64,000 bases of DNA, from the NCBI GenBank assembly GCA_964639255.1, contig CAZXDP010000005.1:22168-86167 (forward strand), given 5' to 3'. Both the position numbers and the translations under genes were made by a program. Shown piece after piece: positions 35,501 to 44,767 of this stretch. This stretch comes from NZQO01 sp964639255 (GTDB lineage: Bacteria; Bacteroidota; Bacteroidia; Flavobacteriales; Flavobacteriaceae). The first letter of the stretch is position 1. The number at the start of each line of letters is the position of its first letter. The notes under the pieces are model-generated. The model was not told where the DNA came from and ran no database searches. It saw only the letters and a list, made by a program, of their open reading frames with translations.

Positions 35501-36060
35501 TCGTACTTAGCCTAGTGGGTGTATTCCTTGGTTTGGTAGTGTTTGGGATGGACTTCGTCATTATCATGACCATGATGGGTATTATATCCTTGGCGGGGAT
35601 TGTGGTAAACAATGCTATTGTGCTCATTGATTACACACAGATTTTAATAGACCGTAAAAAGCACGAAATGGGAATGGAGGATGAAGAACTGCTAACGCGC
35701 GAAGAATACTTTAAGCAAATAGTTGCGGGAGGTAAATCGCGATTGCGACCTGTACTTTTAACCGCTATTACAACTGTGTTGGGGCTCATTCCTCTTGCCG
35801 TGGGGTTAAACATTGACTTTTTTGGTTTGTTCACAGATTATGATCCCGGTATTTATATTGGCGGTGATAACGTAATATTCTGGGGACCCTTGGCATGGAC
35901 TGTTATCTTCGGATTGATTTTCGCCACTTTCCTTACCTTAATTATCGTACCCGTAATGTTTTATTTAGTAAACCGGGCGAAGGTAAAATTTGCCGATAAA
36001 AAAGCTGAAAAACAGCAGCAAAAGCAAGCTCGCAAGGAACAGTTGAAGGCTTCGGAATAA
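32566..36060 (+). CDS. RND efflux permease (AcrB/HAE type)
   Basis: 1164-residue inner-membrane proton-driven pump, longer than AcrB (about 1050). TM1 is at about 22-42 with AIDNKMTVYVIIAIIMFLGVFAYYSMPRESFPE, the porter domains and large loops are normal, and an extra segment with hydrophobic helices follows TM6 (about 500-560). In TM4 the proton-relay pair reads LVDNGIVVVEN, that is Asp-Asn instead of Asp-Asp. In TM10 LAGIVVNNAIVLIDY has Asn where AcrB has the key Lys. This pattern is common in Bacteroidota RND pumps but means the relay differs from AcrB. Substrate unknown; the operon ends in a terminator. Confidence 0.93.
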   Translation: MSKNPYKEFKISSWAIDNKMTVYVIIAIIMFLGVFAYYSMPRESFPEIVETKIYVSSVNPGNSAEDVEKFITEPLEEEFNDIGGGKEITSTTLQDYSIVIVEFEEDIEIPTAKQRVKDKVDQVKAETTWPTLDNGAKVEPNVFDLNLSEEQPILNINFTGDYPTQQLKDYAEYLQEKIELLPQIKEASIRGAEEMEVEIAVDIYKMTASKVSFNDIVNAVRGENNTISGGNVISNGVQKNIRIMGEIDNPNELRDVVVKRDGGSVFLKDIATINFKEKDPTTYAREYGKPVVMLDVKKRAGKNMIEAVEQIKEIVETEQENYLPEGLSISLTNDQSIKTQNQVDDLVNNIIFGVILVVLVLMFFLGFRNALFVGFAIPLSMLMSLFILSSFGFTLNTMVLFGLVMGLGMLVDNGIVVVENVYTLMSEGMPRKKAAKQGMGEIAWPIIASTATTLAAFFPLGLWPGLIGKFMIFFPITLSVVLGSSLFVALVINSMLTSRFMETEEESLTKKKLVRWSLILAGVGIILLVAGFVLDIAAFRGFGNLTLFAAIMLWVYKYVLSGAVDYFQFKALKRLENFYEKSLRYALRGRKAYIFFFGTILLLFLSFVLVGVAQPNVLFFPENEPNQIITYIEYPQGTDIKKTNELTKKVERQIYEAIEKYEDEDGYNFMVESAISQVGEGAGNPQTDGGQSNEMPHKAKVTLSMREYQDRRGVKSSTVLAEVREAVKGFPGASIIVEKDAAGPPVGYPINIELRGEDYEQMLREAENMRSYIEGLGIAGIEELKIDVNKAKREMEIRVDREKAGQLGVSTAAVGQTLRRAIYGEEISTYKEGDDDYEINVRFNDQYRYDESALFNQPVTFRNNQGQLIQVPIASLIEKKNTASFSSIKRKDLKRVITLYSNVLGGYNPTEIVTQLKAQLEDYEMPQDINYAFTGEQEEQAENMSFLLLALFYAMGGILLILVAQFNSLSKPLIILMAIVLSLVGVFLGLVVFGMDFVIIMTMMGIISLAGIVVNNAIVLIDYTQILIDRKKHEMGMEDEELLTREEYFKQIVAGGKSRLRPVLLTAITTVLGLIPLAVGLNIDFFGLFTDYDPGIYIGGDNVIFWGPLAWTVIFGLIFATFLTLIIVPVMFYLVNRAKVKFADKKAEKQQQKQARKEQLKASE

Positions 36061-36096
36061 AGAAGTATCGGTTAATCTTTTTCAGAATTTACCATA

Positions 36097-36131
36097 AAAA
36101 AAACCCCGCTTCCATAATAAAGCGGGGTTTT
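36097..36131. terminator. Bidirectional terminator between the efflux operon and susD
   Basis: AAACCCCGCTT pairs with AAGCGGGGTTT around an 8-base loop, A-run on the left and T-run on the right. It serves both convergent operons. Confidence 0.92.
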
Positions 36132-36154
36132 GCAATTACAACCAATATAAACTT

Positions 36155-37486
36155 TTATTCATTTTCAGAAAGGGGAATAGGCAAGGTATTGAAAATTTGA
36201 TCTCCAGGCCTATCTATGGGCAACGTATTGGAAAGACCATACCTTCTCAAATCGAACATACGATGGTTCTCACTCCATAATGAATATCTTCTTTGGCGAA
36301 GCATTTCAGTGGTCAAGGCACTGGCCGTAACTGGACCGCTATAGTCTGGCAGGTTGGCTGCGTTGCGGATAACATTCAGCGCTGTAACAGCATTACCAAG
36401 GTCGCCAGTCAATATACTTGCTTCAGCATATACCAAAATGAGCTCCTCGTTCCGCACAATATCGATGGGCGAAAGTTGCGACTCATAAAGAGTGCTCTCA
36501 TGCGTACCCGTTAAATCGTCTTGCGTTGAAGGATCTGGTCTAAGTTGGGTTTTTTGCTCCACTCTTAAGTCGCCAGGCTCGGCATCTTCAATAAAACTAT
36601 TGTGCACGATAATTTGATCTCCGTTATTTGGAGTTTCAGAAGTAGAGGGAACCCTGAATACGGGATTGATTTGATCATTACCCCCTAATCCGAATACATG
36701 TTTCGGTCCTGTATTCAAGTCGCCATTCAAATCGAAGAAGGAAGCATTGAGAGCCGAAAGGGCAGCGATTCCATCTTCATCGTATACGGCTGCAATTGCG
36801 GCCACAGCCCTGTTAAAATCTGAAAATGAGGTGGGCGTGTCGAACCCTTCGAACCCATCGCTCAAATCAAAGAGAAAACTACCCCCTGCATTCAAAAGGC
36901 TACTGTTGCCCTCGTTTAATAGGGTTCTTGCTTCATCCAGTGCAGGACCAAAATCTAAAATCGGTCCAAGATTATCGAAATCGGCAACATCTACGCGAGC
37001 CTTTCCATAGGATTTCAACATCTGGATAAGCTCGTAGGCAATAACGGTCTTTGCGTAGCCAATATATCCATTGCGCTCCGTTTCGGTAACAGCATCTGTA
37101 TTTTCTACGGCATCGATAAGGAGATTGGCGTTCTTTATACACCGGTAACTTCCGTTCCATTGTGCGGTGCTGTAGAAGGAGTTGTTGTCAAGGCCAATAC
37201 CGTTTTTACCCAAAAGATCTCCGGTGTTTCGTGGGTCGGCATCAAATAGGTAAAGTTCGCGGGCAATTGTACCACTGGCAGTGGTTTCTACACCCAAACC
37301 AAAGCGCAACGACGATTCTACCCCTATAGCCAATTCATTAAGTTGCCCTATCGTTGCATTGGCTTCAATACCATTTACACTAGGACCATTTGGGTCCACC
37401 ACTTCCTCGAATGTACAAGAAGTAATGAATAGCCCCGCTGTTGCAATGAGCAAAGATTTATAAAAATGTTTATATATATTTTTCAT
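36155..37486 (-). CDS. SusD/RagB-family outer-membrane lipoprotein
   Basis: 443 residues with a lipoprotein signal (LFITSC at about 19-24, then TFEE, acidic residues close to the anchor as in surface-exposed Bacteroidota lipoproteins). Helical TPR-like scaffold regions are visible (for example NANLLIDAVE, YIGYAKTVIAYELIQML), and the C-terminus RYSLWSENHRMFDLRRYGL is the SusD signature. It acts as the lid over the SusC transporter encoded 11 bases upstream. It is relatively short for the family. No glycoside hydrolase or sensor adjoins it, so the substrate is not indicated; peptides or small polymers are as likely as glycans. Confidence 0.92.
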   Translation of the reverse strand: MKNIYKHFYKSLLIATAGLFITSCTFEEVVDPNGPSVNGIEANATIGQLNELAIGVESSLRFGLGVETTASGTIARELYLFDADPRNTGDLLGKNGIGLDNNSFYSTAQWNGSYRCIKNANLLIDAVENTDAVTETERNGYIGYAKTVIAYELIQMLKSYGKARVDVADFDNLGPILDFGPALDEARTLLNEGNSSLLNAGGSFLFDLSDGFEGFDTPTSFSDFNRAVAAIAAVYDEDGIAALSALNASFFDLNGDLNTGPKHVFGLGGNDQINPVFRVPSTSETPNNGDQIIVHNSFIEDAEPGDLRVEQKTQLRPDPSTQDDLTGTHESTLYESQLSPIDIVRNEELILVYAEASILTGDLGNAVTALNVIRNAANLPDYSGPVTASALTTEMLRQRRYSLWSENHRMFDLRRYGLSNTLPIDRPGDQIFNTLPIPLSENE

Positions 37487-37497
37487 AACGATTCTGT

Positions 37498-40434
37498 TTA
37501 AAAGTTAACATTAAGGTGAAAATACACCTGTCGTGGCGTGGGAAATGGTGTTACTTCTATACCGCTGGAAAGACCGGCACCACCATTTACCGATACTTCA
37601 GGATCGTAGCTGGAATAATCGGTAATAGTAACCAAGTTTCTGCCTGAGACTCCAACTTTAACACCATCGATTACTGTACCGAATACTTGTTTAATAGCGT
37701 TATTTGTCAAACGATAGTAAATTGCCGCCTCCCTTAAGCGAATATAGCTGGCGTCTTCCACAAAACGAGCTGCGTTTGCTGGAGTATCCAAACGTGCCTG
37801 GCCTTCGGGCGTGTTCAAATCGGGAGTGGTCTGTCCTAAATCCGTTAAGAATTCCGAAAGGTTCAGGTTATCTTGGCCTTCTTTCCATTGCCATAGGAAG
37901 GACAAGTCGAATTGCCCGAACAAGGTGATATTGTTGTTCCAGGCAATTTGGAAGTCGGGCTCTACATTCCCAACTTGGGTCAACTCGCCATCGATGTTCC
38001 CTACCAATTGTGTTACAGGTTGCCCTTCTTCGATAAAAATGGTTCCGAGGCCCGTACCGAAACCGGCACCGGGCTGGGCGAAGGCAGGAACGTCTAATCT
38101 AGTAATTTCAGAAACGTTCTTGAAGAATTGGGCTCTTGTATTCCAACTGAAGCGATTTCCTTGAATAACGTCTGCCATGAGCGCCAATTCGATACCATAG
38201 TTCCGTAAATCGGCAAGATTCGTAGTTTCTGTCGTAAATCCAGAGGAAGCTGGTAATTGACGGGTCAAGATAAGATCGTCTACCGTTTTATCGTAATAGG
38301 TAGCTTCCAAACGAAGCCTGTTATTAAGCATCCCCATATCGAAACCTACTTCAAATTCCTTAGCTGTCTCGGGCTCTACATCAGGATCGCCTTTAGCACC
38401 ATCTAAGGTCTGACCAACGGGGCCTCCAGCCACGACCGTACTGTTATAACTGGTAAAGGTAGCGCCAAAGGCTGCTGGATTTCCTGTTTCACCATAGGCC
38501 GCGCGAAGTTTGAATTGGTTGATAGGTTCGATGCCCCAAAAATCCATATTGGCAAGGTTTACTGCCAATGACGCCTTTGGAAAGCCGTAAAATTGGTTTG
38601 GATCGCCATTACGGGTTGATTTATCCAAGCGATATCCTATGGTAGCGATAATTTGGTCGCGGTAATTTCCTTCTACTTGTCCGAAATATCCAAAATCCTC
38701 CTCTTCCGAAATAAATTGGGTAATGGCTTGTGTTGAAGAATTTTGCACGTTGGTTTGTCCAGCCAATAAACCTGAGCCGCGGCTAAGTACAGAGTTGGCA
38801 TCTTGGTAAAGATACGTTATACCGGCTTGGGTAGTGAAATCTAAATCCCCGTCCATTGTGGTGTGGTCCCAAACAAGGGCCGCTTGTGAGTTCACTTGGG
38901 TAAAGTTATTCTTTCCAACGGCAATATACCCTGGGTTCTCGGTTCCAAGCTGGGCTTGGTGTGTTTCTGGCACATAGACATAGGTCTCGTTGGCAAGGTA
39001 GTCAAGACCTCCGCTTACGGCGAATCGTACTCTATCAAATTCTCCTGTATAAATTTTCGAATTCAAATTTAAACCTTGGATGATACGGTTGTTAGAATCT
39101 TCGTTCTTCGCTTTGTCCCGAACAAATATTGGATTCCCAGAATAATTGGGATTGTTAGGATAGTTCCCATTTTCATCGGGAAACAAATTGTTCCAAGGTC
39201 GTGTAAAGGCCAATGTATATCCATAGCTTAGCCCCCCTTCGTTCTCATTACCGGTGAAACTTCGGCTCGAGCTACTTTCAATATAGTTGGTAGTAGATGT
39301 TATATCGAAAGTATTTGAGATTTTATGCTCAATATTGGCACGTAGGGAGAATCGCTCAAAACCAGTATTCTCAATGATACCTTCTTCGTCGCGGTAACTA
39401 CCCCCCACGTAAAACTTGGTCTTGGCGTTACCTCCGTTAGCGCTTAATCTCGTTTCAGAAATAAAACCGTCGTTGCCATAAATAATGTCCTCAAAATCAT
39501 AAAGTTCACCACGGGCTGCGATGGTCGCTAAATATTTGTCCCGTTCATCTGGCCCAAAAACATCTTCCACGCTCTGAGCTGTCCAAGGACGCATCCCAAG
39601 GCGGTTAGCAATACTTTGAACACCCACATCTTGTGCAAAATTAATTTTGGTTTCCCCGCTTCTACCTCGCTTAGTAGTTATAATGATAACCCCGGCATTA
39701 CCTCGTTGCCCATAAATGGCTGCCGCCGAAGAACCCTTTAAAACTTCAATATTGGCGATATCGTTAGGATCTAAATCTGCCAAACGGTTACCAGAATTTT
39801 CCTCATTGGGCCCATTGGCACCAGAAGCAAAGCGAAGTCCCGAAGGAATTTCCCGGTTATTGATATATACCCCATCGACAATAATAAGAGGTTGGTTATT
39901 TCCATTAATGGAAGATATACCGCGCAGTCGTAATGCAAAACCACCCCCCGGCGCTCCAGAGGTTGAGGTAATATTAATACCCGCAATTTTACCGTATAGG
40001 GCGCCATCTACCGTAGGTTGCCCCGTAGTGCCCACCAGTTCTTCAGCTGAGACGCTGGAAACGGCATTGGCAGCATTGGAGCGCTTCACCGAGGTGGCAA
40101 GACCTGTAACCACGACTTCTTCGAGTGCTTCGGCACTTTCATCCATGGTTACTACTATAGGGTTGGTATTACCCACTGGCTGCTCTATGGTTTCATAACC
40201 CAAAGAAGAAAACAATAAGTTGGTAGGAAGCGCATCTACCGTTATGGTAAACCGACCTTCAATATCAGTCGTGGTACCGTTGGAAGTTCCTTTTTCGATT
40301 ACGTTCACAAAAGGAACTACATCTCCGTCGGCACTGTTAACCGTTCCCGTTAAGGTAACCTGGGCGAACACCAGGCTGGGAAAGATTAATAATAGCAGCA
40401 GGAGTTTACTGCGATTAGCGTTGTTTTGTTTCAT
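37498..40434 (-). CDS. SusC/RagA-family TonB-dependent transporter
   Basis: 978 residues: a signal peptide, a CarboxypepD_reg-like domain (about 25-105; VTLTGTVNSADGDVVPFVNV), the SusC-specific junction EEVVVTGLATSVKRSNAANAV, the plug domain with GGGFALRLRGISSINGNNQPLIIVDGV, and a 22-strand barrel ending in RQVYFHLNVNF. Energised by TonB-ExbBD, it imports bulky ligands together with SusD, which follows 11 bases later. It is a two-gene operon with no enzyme or sigma/anti-sigma genes beside it. The divergent gene is aspS. Confidence 0.94.
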   Translation of the reverse strand: MKQNNANRSKLLLLLLIFPSLVFAQVTLTGTVNSADGDVVPFVNVIEKGTSNGTTTDIEGRFTITVDALPTNLLFSSLGYETIEQPVGNTNPIVVTMDESAEALEEVVVTGLATSVKRSNAANAVSSVSAEELVGTTGQPTVDGALYGKIAGINITSTSGAPGGGFALRLRGISSINGNNQPLIIVDGVYINNREIPSGLRFASGANGPNEENSGNRLADLDPNDIANIEVLKGSSAAAIYGQRGNAGVIIITTKRGRSGETKINFAQDVGVQSIANRLGMRPWTAQSVEDVFGPDERDKYLATIAARGELYDFEDIIYGNDGFISETRLSANGGNAKTKFYVGGSYRDEEGIIENTGFERFSLRANIEHKISNTFDITSTTNYIESSSSRSFTGNENEGGLSYGYTLAFTRPWNNLFPDENGNYPNNPNYSGNPIFVRDKAKNEDSNNRIIQGLNLNSKIYTGEFDRVRFAVSGGLDYLANETYVYVPETHQAQLGTENPGYIAVGKNNFTQVNSQAALVWDHTTMDGDLDFTTQAGITYLYQDANSVLSRGSGLLAGQTNVQNSSTQAITQFISEEEDFGYFGQVEGNYRDQIIATIGYRLDKSTRNGDPNQFYGFPKASLAVNLANMDFWGIEPINQFKLRAAYGETGNPAAFGATFTSYNSTVVAGGPVGQTLDGAKGDPDVEPETAKEFEVGFDMGMLNNRLRLEATYYDKTVDDLILTRQLPASSGFTTETTNLADLRNYGIELALMADVIQGNRFSWNTRAQFFKNVSEITRLDVPAFAQPGAGFGTGLGTIFIEEGQPVTQLVGNIDGELTQVGNVEPDFQIAWNNNITLFGQFDLSFLWQWKEGQDNLNLSEFLTDLGQTTPDLNTPEGQARLDTPANAARFVEDASYIRLREAAIYYRLTNNAIKQVFGTVIDGVKVGVSGRNLVTITDYSSYDPEVSVNGGAGLSSGIEVTPFPTPRQVYFHLNVNF

Positions 40435-40582
40435 AATTAATATTTTTTTGTTAATCTTTCGAATTTAACTAAGTTATTTTGAATAGGTGCTATTTAAATG
40501 TGTTTTTCATTGAATTGTTTTCAACAAGATATGAACGGTCCAAAATAACTCCCTAAAAATCACCCAATAGCTTTTATCTTTT
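40435..40582. other. Intergenic region between susC and aspS
   Basis: Very A+T-rich. On the minus strand TAAATTCG (40460-40467) is a possible degenerate -7 box for susC, without a matching -33 TTG. No ORF of note and no strong hairpin are seen. Confidence 0.3.
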
Positions 40583-40605
40583 TAAATTTGCACCACTTAA
40601 ATTTG
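40583..40605 (+). promoter_or_regulatory. Tandem -7-like boxes before aspS
   Basis: TAAATTTG occurs twice, at 40583-40590 and 40598-40605, both perfect TAnnTTTG. The first leaves a short leader to the ATG at 40610; the second would give a leaderless message. No TTG was found at the expected -33 position for either. Confidence 0.45.
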
Positions 40606-40609
40606 AGTC

Positions 40610-42367
40610 ATGTATAGAACGCATACCAACGGCCAACTGCGGGCCAACCATATAAACGAAACTGTTACCCTTTCGGGATGGGTACAAAAAACTAGGGATA
40701 AGGGATTTATGATCTGGGTGGACCTTCGTGACCGTTACGGCATCACTCAACTTATTTTCGATGAAGAACGAACCCCTAAAGATGTGATGGAAAAAGCCTC
40801 GCAGCTAGGGCGCGAGTTCGTTATACAGGTTACGGGTAAGGTAATTGAGCGTGAAAGTAAGAATGCGAACATGCCAACTGGAGATATTGAGATTCTCGTA
40901 TCCCAAATTTCAGTGTTGAACACCTCCCTCACCCCGCCCTTTACCATCGAGGACGATACCGACGGCGGCGAGGACCTACGAATGAAATACCGATATCTGG
41001 ACATTCGGCGGCAGCCAGTGCGCCGTAATCTTGTGTTCCGACATAAAGTTTCCATGGCGGTGCGTAATTATCTTTCAGCGCAAGGTTTTATTGAAGTAGA
41101 AACTCCCTACCTTATTAAATCAACACCAGAAGGCGCGCGCGATTTCGTGGTTCCGTCGCGTATGAACGAAGGTCAGTTCTATGCCTTACCGCAATCGCCA
41201 CAAACGTTTAAACAATTATTAATGGTAGGCGGTATGGACAAGTATTTCCAAATCGTTAAGTGTTTTAGGGACGAAGACCTCCGTGCCGACCGCCAACCTG
41301 AGTTTACCCAGATAGATTGTGAAATGGCCTTTGTGGAACAGGAGGATATCCTTACAACCTTTGAAGGGCTCACGCGCCATTTGCTTCAAGAAATAAATGG
41401 TGTAACCATTGGGCAATTTCCGAGGATAACGTACGATGAAGCAATGAAGCGCTACGGAAACGATAAACCGGATATTCGCTTCGGGATGGAATTTGGCGAA
41501 CTCAATGCGGTTGCGCAACACAAGGATTTTAATGTCTTCAACAAAGCCGAACTTGTTGTTGGTATAGCCGTACCGGGCGGAAATTCGATGACCCGGAAGG
41601 AAATCGACCAACTTATCGATTGGGTGAAGCGTCCGCAGATCGGCGCCCTAGGATTGGTCTACGTCCGCTGCAACGATGACGGAACCTACAAATCGTCGGT
41701 AGATAAGTTCTACGATCAAAACGATTTGGCCGATTGGGCTAAAATAACAAATGCGTCGCCCGGCGATTTGGTTTTGGTGCTATCGGGCGAAACACATAAG
41801 ACCAGAACGCAATTGAGTGCGCTGCGTATGGAATTGGCCACGAGATTGGGACTTCGGAAATCTGATGAATTTGCACCTCTTTGGGTTATCGACTTTCCCT
41901 TATTGGAATGGGACGAGGAAACCCAGCGCTACCATGCCATGCACCACCCTTTTACCTCGCCTAAGCCAGGCCAATCGGAATTGCTGAAGACCAATCCTGG
42001 AGCCGTGAAAGCCAACGCCTACGACCTTGTTCTGAATGGTAACGAAATTGGCGGTGGATCCATCCGTATACACGATAAGGCCGTACAGGCTAAAATGTTC
42101 GATTACTTGGGCTTTTCAGAAGAAGAGGCCAAGGCACAATTTGGGTTTTTAATGGACGCCTTCCAATACGGGGCACCGCCCCACGGCGGAATCGCTTTTG
42201 GCCTAGATAGGCTCGTGGCTATTTTGGGCGGACAGGAAACCATTCGGGATTTCATTGCCTTCCCTAAAAACAATGCGGGCCGGGACGTGATGATAGATGC
42301 CCCCGCACCCATCGACAAAGACCAATTAGACGAACTGCATCTACAACTCAATTTAAAAAAAGCGTAA
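40610..42367 (+). CDS. aspS: Aspartyl-tRNA synthetase
   Basis: 585-residue bacterial-type AspRS. The N-terminal OB fold ([26 protein letters not shown]) is followed by the catalytic core with [24 protein letters not shown], motif 2 [19 protein letters not shown] and motif 3 [15 protein letters not shown]. The bacterial GAD insertion lies between motifs 2 and 3 (about 290-400). With a separate AsnRS encoded at 11180, a discriminating AspRS is expected. It ends at a good terminator 5 bases after the stop. Confidence 0.97.
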   Translation: MYRTHTNGQLRANHINETVTLSGWVQKTRDKGFMIWVDLRDRYGITQLIFDEERTPKDVMEKASQLGREFVIQVTGKVIERESKNANMPTGDIEILVSQISVLNTSLTPPFTIEDDTDGGEDLRMKYRYLDIRRQPVRRNLVFRHKVSMAVRNYLSAQGFIEVETPYLIKSTPEGARDFVVPSRMNEGQFYALPQSPQTFKQLLMVGGMDKYFQIVKCFRDEDLRADRQPEFTQIDCEMAFVEQEDILTTFEGLTRHLLQEINGVTIGQFPRITYDEAMKRYGNDKPDIRFGMEFGELNAVAQHKDFNVFNKAELVVGIAVPGGNSMTRKEIDQLIDWVKRPQIGALGLVYVRCNDDGTYKSSVDKFYDQNDLADWAKITNASPGDLVLVLSGETHKTRTQLSALRMELATRLGLRKSDEFAPLWVIDFPLLEWDEETQRYHAMHHPFTSPKPGQSELLKTNPGAVKANAYDLVLNGNEIGGGSIRIHDKAVQAKMFDYLGFSEEEAKAQFGFLMDAFQYGAPPHGGIAFGLDRLVAILGGQETIRDFIAFPKNNAGRDVMIDAPAPIDKDQLDELHLQLNLKKA

Positions 42368-42371
42368 CTTT

Positions 42372-42398
42372 AAAATCCTGCAATCGGCAGGATTTTTT
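42372..42398 (+). terminator. Intrinsic terminator after aspS
   Basis: AAAATCCTGC (42372-42381), 5-base loop, GCAGGATTTT and T-run to 42398. It lies only 13 bases before the CLC gene's ATG. Confidence 0.9.
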
Positions 42399-42410
42399 AA
42401 TGGAAGCTAT

Positions 42411-44204
42411 ATGCCCAAGCCATCGCTCCTAAAACGGTTTTTTATTTGGCGGCTCAAATATGTTCCGCAGCGACAATTTGTATTGCTGGTTAGCATTTTG
42501 GTCGGTTTTCTTTCAGGCGTTGGGGCTGTTCTCATTAAAAACGGAACCCATTTCATACAATTACTTTTGGAGGGCAATCTTATTGAAGATTACCATCACG
42601 CATTCTATTTTATTTTCCCGCTCATTGGGTTAGGCATCGTATACTTGCTAACGCGATTTGTAATAGGGCACCAACTCGTACAAGGTATTCCAGCCACACT
42701 TTTCGCAATCTCAAAGAAAAAGGGAATTATGCGCCGCTTTCAAATGTTTGGCAGTTTATTGGCAGCGCCTGTCACAGTTGGCTTTGGTGGTTCGGTAGGA
42801 TTGGAGGGGCCTACCGTTGCTACGGGCGCGGCCGTGAGCTCCAACCTGTCGCGATTTTTACATATGAACCAAGCAACACGTACTCTCTTGATTGGCTGTG
42901 CCGCCGCAGGGGCTATGTCATCGATGTTCAAAGCACCAATAGCAGCCATCATTTTTGCGGTGGAAGTGTTTAGTTTGGATCTTACCTTGGCCTCCCTAAT
43001 TCCGTTGTTGTTGGCCTCGGTTTCGGCTATAATTACTTCGTATTTTTTCTTCGGAAACGATATCCTGTTGCCGTTTTCCATCGAAGATGAATTCACGCTT
43101 TCAGACCTGCCATTTTACGTGTTGATGGGACTTGTCGCCGCACTGGTCTCTGTCTACTTTACCGAAACCTACGAACGCATCCAAAATTTCTTTTCAAAAA
43201 TCCAGTCTCCATTAAAGCGGCTCCTGCTGGGCGGTCTGGGTCTTGGCATATTAATTTATTTTATTCCGCCGCTCTACGGCGAGGGTTTCGATATCATTAA
43301 CAACCTTGTACAGGGCAATCCAGAACGTGCCCTGGAAAACAATATCCTACATTGGGATGTGACCAACGTTTGGGTAATTATAGCATTATTGTCAGGCTTG
43401 GTGGTCTTTAAAATAATTGCCACCTCCCTTACCTTTGGTGCAGGGGGAGTAGGAGGTATTTTTTCGCCCACCCTCTTTATGGGCAGTATTATGGGGTACT
43501 GCTTTGCAAAGCTTATAAATTCTCTCTCTTTTTTCACCACGCCCCTATCGGAAAGCAACTTTACCTTAGTAGGCATGACCGGACTCATGGCAGGCGTACT
43601 GCATGCGCCGTTAACGGCTATTTTCCTCATCGCCGAAGTAACGGGTGGTTATGAGCTGTTTCTTCCGCTAATGATTACCTCGGCCATTTCGTTCTCCCTC
43701 ACCAAATACTTCGTGCCGCACTCTGTCTACGCGATGGAATTGGGCCGGAAGGGCGAGCTGATAACACATAATAAGGATCACGCCGTGCTTACGCTCATGG
43801 ATCTGCAGACGGTTATAGAGCGAAACTTCGTAGCGGTGAATCCAACCATGAACTTGGGCGAGATCATTAAGGAAGCCGTAGTGAAATCGAACCGAAACAT
43901 TTTTCCAGTGCTCGACAAGGAAACACAGCGGTTGGAAGGGGTCATCTTGTTGGACGATTTGCGTCCCGTCATGTTCGACCAGTCGCTCTATGCTGAAATT
44001 ACCGCTGTAGAGCTCATGCAAAATCCTCCAGAAATCATACTTTTGGAGACAGATAAAATGACCGACGTTATGAAAAAATTTCAGCGAACCGGCGCTTGGA
44101 ACCTTCCAGTGGTCTCGGAGGGAAGCTACTACGGCTTCGTTTCAAAATCGAAACTTCTCACGGCCTATCGCAGAAAATTAATCGACTTTTCAGGAAAAAT
44201 ATGA
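42411..44204 (+). CDS. CLC-family chloride channel/antiporter with CBS domains
   Basis: 597 residues. The CLC membrane domain (about 20-430) has the selectivity/gating motif GGSVGLEGPTVATGAA, with the gating Glu at residue 132, and GAGGVGGIFSPTLFMGS. A glutamate in AAIIFAVEVF sits where the proton-pathway Glu of CLC-ec1 is found, suggesting antiport rather than pure channel activity. Two CBS domains (about 460-595) form a cytoplasmic regulatory pair. Its stop overlaps the next ATG (ATGA), so it is translationally coupled with the small membrane protein. Confidence 0.93.
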   Translation: MPKPSLLKRFFIWRLKYVPQRQFVLLVSILVGFLSGVGAVLIKNGTHFIQLLLEGNLIEDYHHAFYFIFPLIGLGIVYLLTRFVIGHQLVQGIPATLFAISKKKGIMRRFQMFGSLLAAPVTVGFGGSVGLEGPTVATGAAVSSNLSRFLHMNQATRTLLIGCAAAGAMSSMFKAPIAAIIFAVEVFSLDLTLASLIPLLLASVSAIITSYFFFGNDILLPFSIEDEFTLSDLPFYVLMGLVAALVSVYFTETYERIQNFFSKIQSPLKRLLLGGLGLGILIYFIPPLYGEGFDIINNLVQGNPERALENNILHWDVTNVWVIIALLSGLVVFKIIATSLTFGAGGVGGIFSPTLFMGSIMGYCFAKLINSLSFFTTPLSESNFTLVGMTGLMAGVLHAPLTAIFLIAEVTGGYELFLPLMITSAISFSLTKYFVPHSVYAMELGRKGELITHNKDHAVLTLMDLQTVIERNFVAVNPTMNLGEIIKEAVVKSNRNIFPVLDKETQRLEGVILLDDLRPVMFDQSLYAEITAVELMQNPPEIILLETDKMTDVMKKFQRTGAWNLPVVSEGSYYGFVSKSKLLTAYRRKLIDFSGKI

Positions 44205-44446
44205 GAGCGTTTTTACTAATATTCTTTATGATAATCGTTGCTGGGGTAGTTTTTGGCTTCTATATTCGGAAGGAAGATTATTCCTTGGGCGAGTTCTGCA
44301 TTGGAGGATCTATAGCTTTGCTTTTCTTTGTCTGGATGCCCGTTTTCATCTATCACCGGTGGAGAAAACGCAACTTTAGCGATTACATGCTCACCAAGGA
44401 GAATCTCGACAAAATGCGCGATAAGGGAAAGGAAAAGAAACTGTAA
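44201..44446 (+). CDS. 81-residue two-TM protein coupled to the CLC gene
   Basis: The ATG at 44201 overlaps the CLC stop (ATGA). The protein has two TM helices (about 3-20 and 32-52), a basic loop HRWRKR and a Lys-rich C-terminus (MRDKGKEKKL). An in-frame extension back into the CLC gene exists but is not plausible. I recognise no family. The overlap suggests cotranslation and perhaps a function with the CLC transporter. Confidence 0.65.
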   Translation: MRAFLLIFFMIIVAGVVFGFYIRKEDYSLGEFCIGGSIALLFFVWMPVFIYHRWRKRNFSDYMLTKENLDKMRDKGKEKKL

Positions 44447-44474
44447 ATCAGACAGTTTTTTAAAAAATTCACTT

Positions 44475-44511
44475 TTTGTTAACACTTCAAGGCATAAATA
44501 ACGTACCTTTG
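44475..44511 (+). promoter_or_regulatory. Cold-shock gene promoter
   Basis: TACCTTTG at 44504-44511 (-7) with TTTG at 44475-44478; the 25-base spacing is longer than ideal. The 32 bases between the -7 box and the ATG are almost pure A+T, as in many cold-shock leaders. Confidence 0.45.
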
Positions 44512-44543
44512 AATTATTATTAATTCATATTTTTTTTATTACA

Positions 44544-44741
44544 ATGGAAGGAACAGTAAAATTTTTTAACGAATCTAAAGGCTACGGCTTCATCACGAAT
44601 GATGAGACCGGTAAAGACATCTTTGTACATGTAACTGGCCTTAACGGACAGTCGCTTAACGAAGGTGATCGTGTAGAGTATGTTGAAGAAGAAGGAAGAA
44701 AAGGAATGGTAGCGGGACAAGTTCGCGTGATCCACGAGTAA
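44544..44741 (+). CDS. Cold-shock domain protein
   Basis: 65-residue CspA-type single-stranded nucleic-acid-binding OB fold. RNP1 KGYGFIT (about 12-18) and RNP2-like DIFVHV (about 25-30) are intact. It probably acts as an RNA chaperone. Monocistronic, with its own promoter and a strong bidirectional terminator that it shares with the convergent tadA gene. Confidence 0.95.
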   Translation: MEGTVKFFNESKGYGFITNDETGKDIFVHVTGLNGQSLNEGDRVEYVEEEGRKGMVAGQVRVIHE

Positions 44742-44767
44742 GATATATCTTGACAACCGCCAAAAGA

